Positions 62,080 to 64,000 of a stretch of DNA of 64,000 nucleotides are shown here, one piece after another (positions within the stretch are counted from its first letter, which is position 1; every line of letters starts with the position of its first letter). The stretch comes from Pseudomonas taiwanensis DSM 21245 (GTDB taxonomy: Bacteria; Pseudomonadota; Gammaproteobacteria; Pseudomonadales; Pseudomonadaceae), in assembly GCF_000425785.1 (NCBI RefSeq), contig NZ_KE384450.1, forward strand, positions 62,001 through 126,000. Direction: 5' to 3'. The position numbers and the translations under genes are program-made. The notes beneath the pieces were generated by a model. The model worked only from the letters and a program-made list of their open reading frames with translations. It was not told the origin of the DNA and ran no database searches.

Positions 62080-62934
62080 ATGCCCTTAGCGCAATTGATC
62101 ACCCCGCAGCAGCTGGCCGAGCGTCTGGACTCGCCCACGTTGGTGGTCCTCGATTGTCGTTTTGCCTTGGAAGATGTCGATTACGGCCAGCGCAGCTATG
62201 CCGGAGGTCATATCGCCGGGGCGCATTTCGCCGATCTGGAGCGCGATCTCAGTGGTCCGGTGACCAAGGGCAAGACGGGCCGTCATCCCTTGCCTGAGCC
62301 GCGCCGCCTGGTAGAGCGGCTGCGTGAATGGGGGGTGGACAATGACAGTGAAGTGGTGCTGTACGACGATGGACCGGGTGCGTTTGCCGCGCGTGCCTGG
62401 TGGCTGCTGGCTTGGCTGGGCAAGCGCGATGGCGTGTTCATCCTCGACGGTGGGCTCAAAGCGTGGCACGCCGCGCACCTGCCATTGAGCCTGGATCCTC
62501 CGCCCAAGCGCCAAGGGACCTTCACCGGCGAGCCGGACATGAAGTTGCTGATCGACGCCGGGCATCTGGCCAAGCGCTTGGGGAGCCCGGACCTGACCCT
62601 GCTGGATGCCCGGGCCTTGCCACGTTTTCGTGGTGAGGTGGAGCCGATCGACCCCGTCGCGGGGCACATTCCAGGGGCGCAATGTGCGGCCTTTACCGAC
62701 AACCTGGGGGCGGATGGACGATTCTTGCCGGCAGAGCAGCTCAAGCAGCGCTATGCCGAGAAACTGGCGGGGCGTGAACCTGATCAGCTGGTGGCTTACT
62801 GCGGGTCGGGCGTAACGGCGTGCCACAACCTGTTCGCGCTGGCGTTGGCGGGGTATCCGTTGGGACGGTTGTATGCGGGGTCTTGGAGCGAATGGATCAA
62901 TGACCCCGAACATGGCGTCGCTACAGGGGAGTGA
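62080..62934 (+). CDS. sseA: 3-mercaptopyruvate/thiosulfate sulfurtransferase (rhodanese)
   Basis: 284 residues from ATG 62080 (CAGGAGAC upstream), which is preferred over the ATG in an upstream frame. Two rhodanese repeats are present: an inactive one (about 5-140, VVLDCRFALEDVDYGQ) and the catalytic one (about 160-280) with Cys241 in the active loop CGSGVTA. The CGSGVTA form is the SseA type (mercaptopyruvate), while thiosulfate enzymes have CRKGVT. It supplies sulfane sulfur. It is downstream of the TetR gene by 35 bp. Confidence 0.92.
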   Translation: MPLAQLITPQQLAERLDSPTLVVLDCRFALEDVDYGQRSYAGGHIAGAHFADLERDLSGPVTKGKTGRHPLPEPRRLVERLREWGVDNDSEVVLYDDGPGAFAARAWWLLAWLGKRDGVFILDGGLKAWHAAHLPLSLDPPPKRQGTFTGEPDMKLLIDAGHLAKRLGSPDLTLLDARALPRFRGEVEPIDPVAGHIPGAQCAAFTDNLGADGRFLPAEQLKQRYAEKLAGREPDQLVAYCGSGVTACHNLFALALAGYPLGRLYAGSWSEWINDPEHGVATGE

Positions 62935-62969
62935 GTCATCGGTTGCCGGGACTGTCGCCGGCAATGGCG

Positions 62970-63962
62970 CTACAGGCCTTCGACCAGCCACTGCGGAATC
63001 CGGCGCTCAAGGTAGTAACCCGGATTTCGCAGGCTGCCGTCGACGAACCCCACGTGCCCGCCACGGTGGTGTAACTCGAAGTGCGTTTGTGGCGCGAGTT
63101 CTTCGAGCCCAGGCAGGCTGTGGCTGGACACGAATGGGTCGTCGCTTGAGTGGATGATCAGCGTCGGAGTCCGGTTGGCGCCCAGAAAGTAGCGGCTCGA
63201 TGAGCGCCGATAGTAATCGTGTGCGTCCTTGAACCCGTTCAGCGGCGCGGTAACCTTGCCGTCAAAGTCCCAGAAAGTGCGCAGGTTGCGCAGCGGTCCG
63301 AGCCGCGCCAACGCCTCAAGCCCTTCATCATGGCCACGGTCGCGGAAGTGTTTCTGCTTTTGCAGCACATAGGCGAGCATTTCCCGCATGAAATGTGCCT
63401 GGTAGACCTTCGAGAAGCCCTGCCCGATGCGGTCGGCGCACTGGTCCAGGCGAAACGGCACCGACACTGCCACCGCCGCCTCCAGCCCGCTGGCTGCGCC
63501 ACTTTCGCCCAGGTACTTGAGCAATACATTGCCGCCGAGCGAATAGCCCACTGCGAACAGCAGCGAAAGCGGACGCTGGGCCCGCAGGTGGGCGACGATC
63601 TCGGCAAGGTCTTCACTGGCGCCTGAATGGTAGCTGCGCGGCAACAGGTTCGGCTCGCCCGAACAGCCTCGCCAGTTCACCGCCACGCTGGCCCAGCCAC
63701 GCGCTTGCAGGGCACCCTGCAAGCCTTTGACATAGGGTGAGTGGGAGGACCCGGTCAGTCCATGCAGTACCAGTACCAGGGGGGCATCCGGCTGGTGCGG
63801 TCCATGCCAGTCAAGATCGATGAAGTCGCCGTCGGCCAGCCACAAGCGTTCACGGTCGCGTGGGAGCTCGGGCAGCTTGCGCCAAAGCGGCCCCCACAAC
63901 GTCTGCAAATGAGGGTTGGACAGGCCGGCGGCCGGGCGGAAAGTGACGTTGAGGCTTGGCAT
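62970..63962 (-). CDS. YheT-type alpha/beta hydrolase
   Basis: 330 residues. HLQTLWGPLWRK at the N-terminus and the nucleophile elbow GYSLGGNVLLKYL are YheT markers. The triad is completed by the Asp in IIHSSDDPFVS and the His in HRGGHVGFVDG. Family members act on esters such as short-chain acyl or medium-chain substrates; the natural one here is not known. It converges on sseA. Confidence 0.92.
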   Translation of the reverse strand: MPSLNVTFRPAAGLSNPHLQTLWGPLWRKLPELPRDRERLWLADGDFIDLDWHGPHQPDAPLVLVLHGLTGSSHSPYVKGLQGALQARGWASVAVNWRGCSGEPNLLPRSYHSGASEDLAEIVAHLRAQRPLSLLFAVGYSLGGNVLLKYLGESGAASGLEAAVAVSVPFRLDQCADRIGQGFSKVYQAHFMREMLAYVLQKQKHFRDRGHDEGLEALARLGPLRNLRTFWDFDGKVTAPLNGFKDAHDYYRRSSSRYFLGANRTPTLIIHSSDDPFVSSHSLPGLEELAPQTHFELHHRGGHVGFVDGSLRNPGYYLERRIPQWLVEGL

Positions 63963-64000
63963 GCTGGGCGGCTCGTGATGTGCCCACCTAGATTGCCATG

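Overview
The window is GC-rich bacterial chromosome that looks like a fluorescent Pseudomonas of the P. putida group. The reasons are near-complete recognition of many proteins (AlgP with its lysine/alanine/proline tail, CadR with its Cys77/Cys112/Cys119 pattern and His-rich tail, PtsP, PchP, GabD/GabT also known as DavD/DavT), putida-type REP elements, and gene neighbourhoods I recall from P. putida KT2440 and P. aeruginosa PAO1. It is mostly conserved core with several metabolic islands. I see no phage, insertion sequence, integrase or CRISPR array.

Layout. 1-5.7 kb: a truncated FKBP isomerase, AlgP, a TIGR02444-type protein, an ABC-F ATPase (YheS type), a small MscS-like channel and a LysE-type exporter. 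5.7-10.2 kb: a slipin/NfeD membrane-quality pair, a YbaK-type deacylase, small unknowns, a CBS protein and tRNA-Arg(CCG). 10.2-13.5 kb: gabD and gabT, each followed by its own terminator, for GABA or 5-aminovalerate catabolism. 13.5-19.2 kb: a signalling block with an HDOD protein carrying a degenerate receiver, a PAS-GGEEF cyclase, a fatty-acid desaturase and a membrane PAS-GGDEF-EAL protein. 19.3-25.7 kb: a sulfur-scavenging operon (two SfnB-like flavoproteins, an LLM monooxygenase and a MetQ/MetN/MetI importer), all on the minus strand.

26-36 kb: the housekeeping run rpiA, ilvA, a DUF2269 protein, a HAD-IB phosphatase, rppH-ptsP, an NRDE protein, a TauE-like permease, lgt and thyA. 36-38.8 kb: cadR/cadA cadmium-zinc resistance with a MerR-type spaced promoter. 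38.8-44.3 kb: a phosphonate cluster (LysR regulator, ABC importer with a fused permease, and an HD-domain protein with all the metal ligands of PhnZ-type oxygenases) but with no PhnY, PhnW or PhnX nearby. 44.4-52.4 kb: a GTPase/DUF2868 pair, folA, a cystine transporter, phosphorylcholine phosphatase and ilvD. 52.9-57.6 kb: a TM-only MgtE-like protein, rlmI, an HDOD protein, mutM, ferredoxin and coaD. 57.7-62 kb: an alcohol/aldehyde oxidation operon (GMC flavoprotein, Tat-lipoprotein small subunit, CalB-like aldehyde dehydrogenase) divergent from a TetR regulator. 62-64 kb: sseA and a YheT-type hydrolase.

How the parts fit together: most operons are short, and convergent genes are separated by hairpins or REP elements. 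The least explained items are the orphan PhnZ-like oxygenase, the GTPase/DUF2868 pair, the Tat-hitchhiking GMC system, the phosphoacceptor-less receiver-HDOD protein, and a 19-bp perfect hairpin beside the short MgtE gene. Functions are read from sequence motifs and family memory only; no database search was run.
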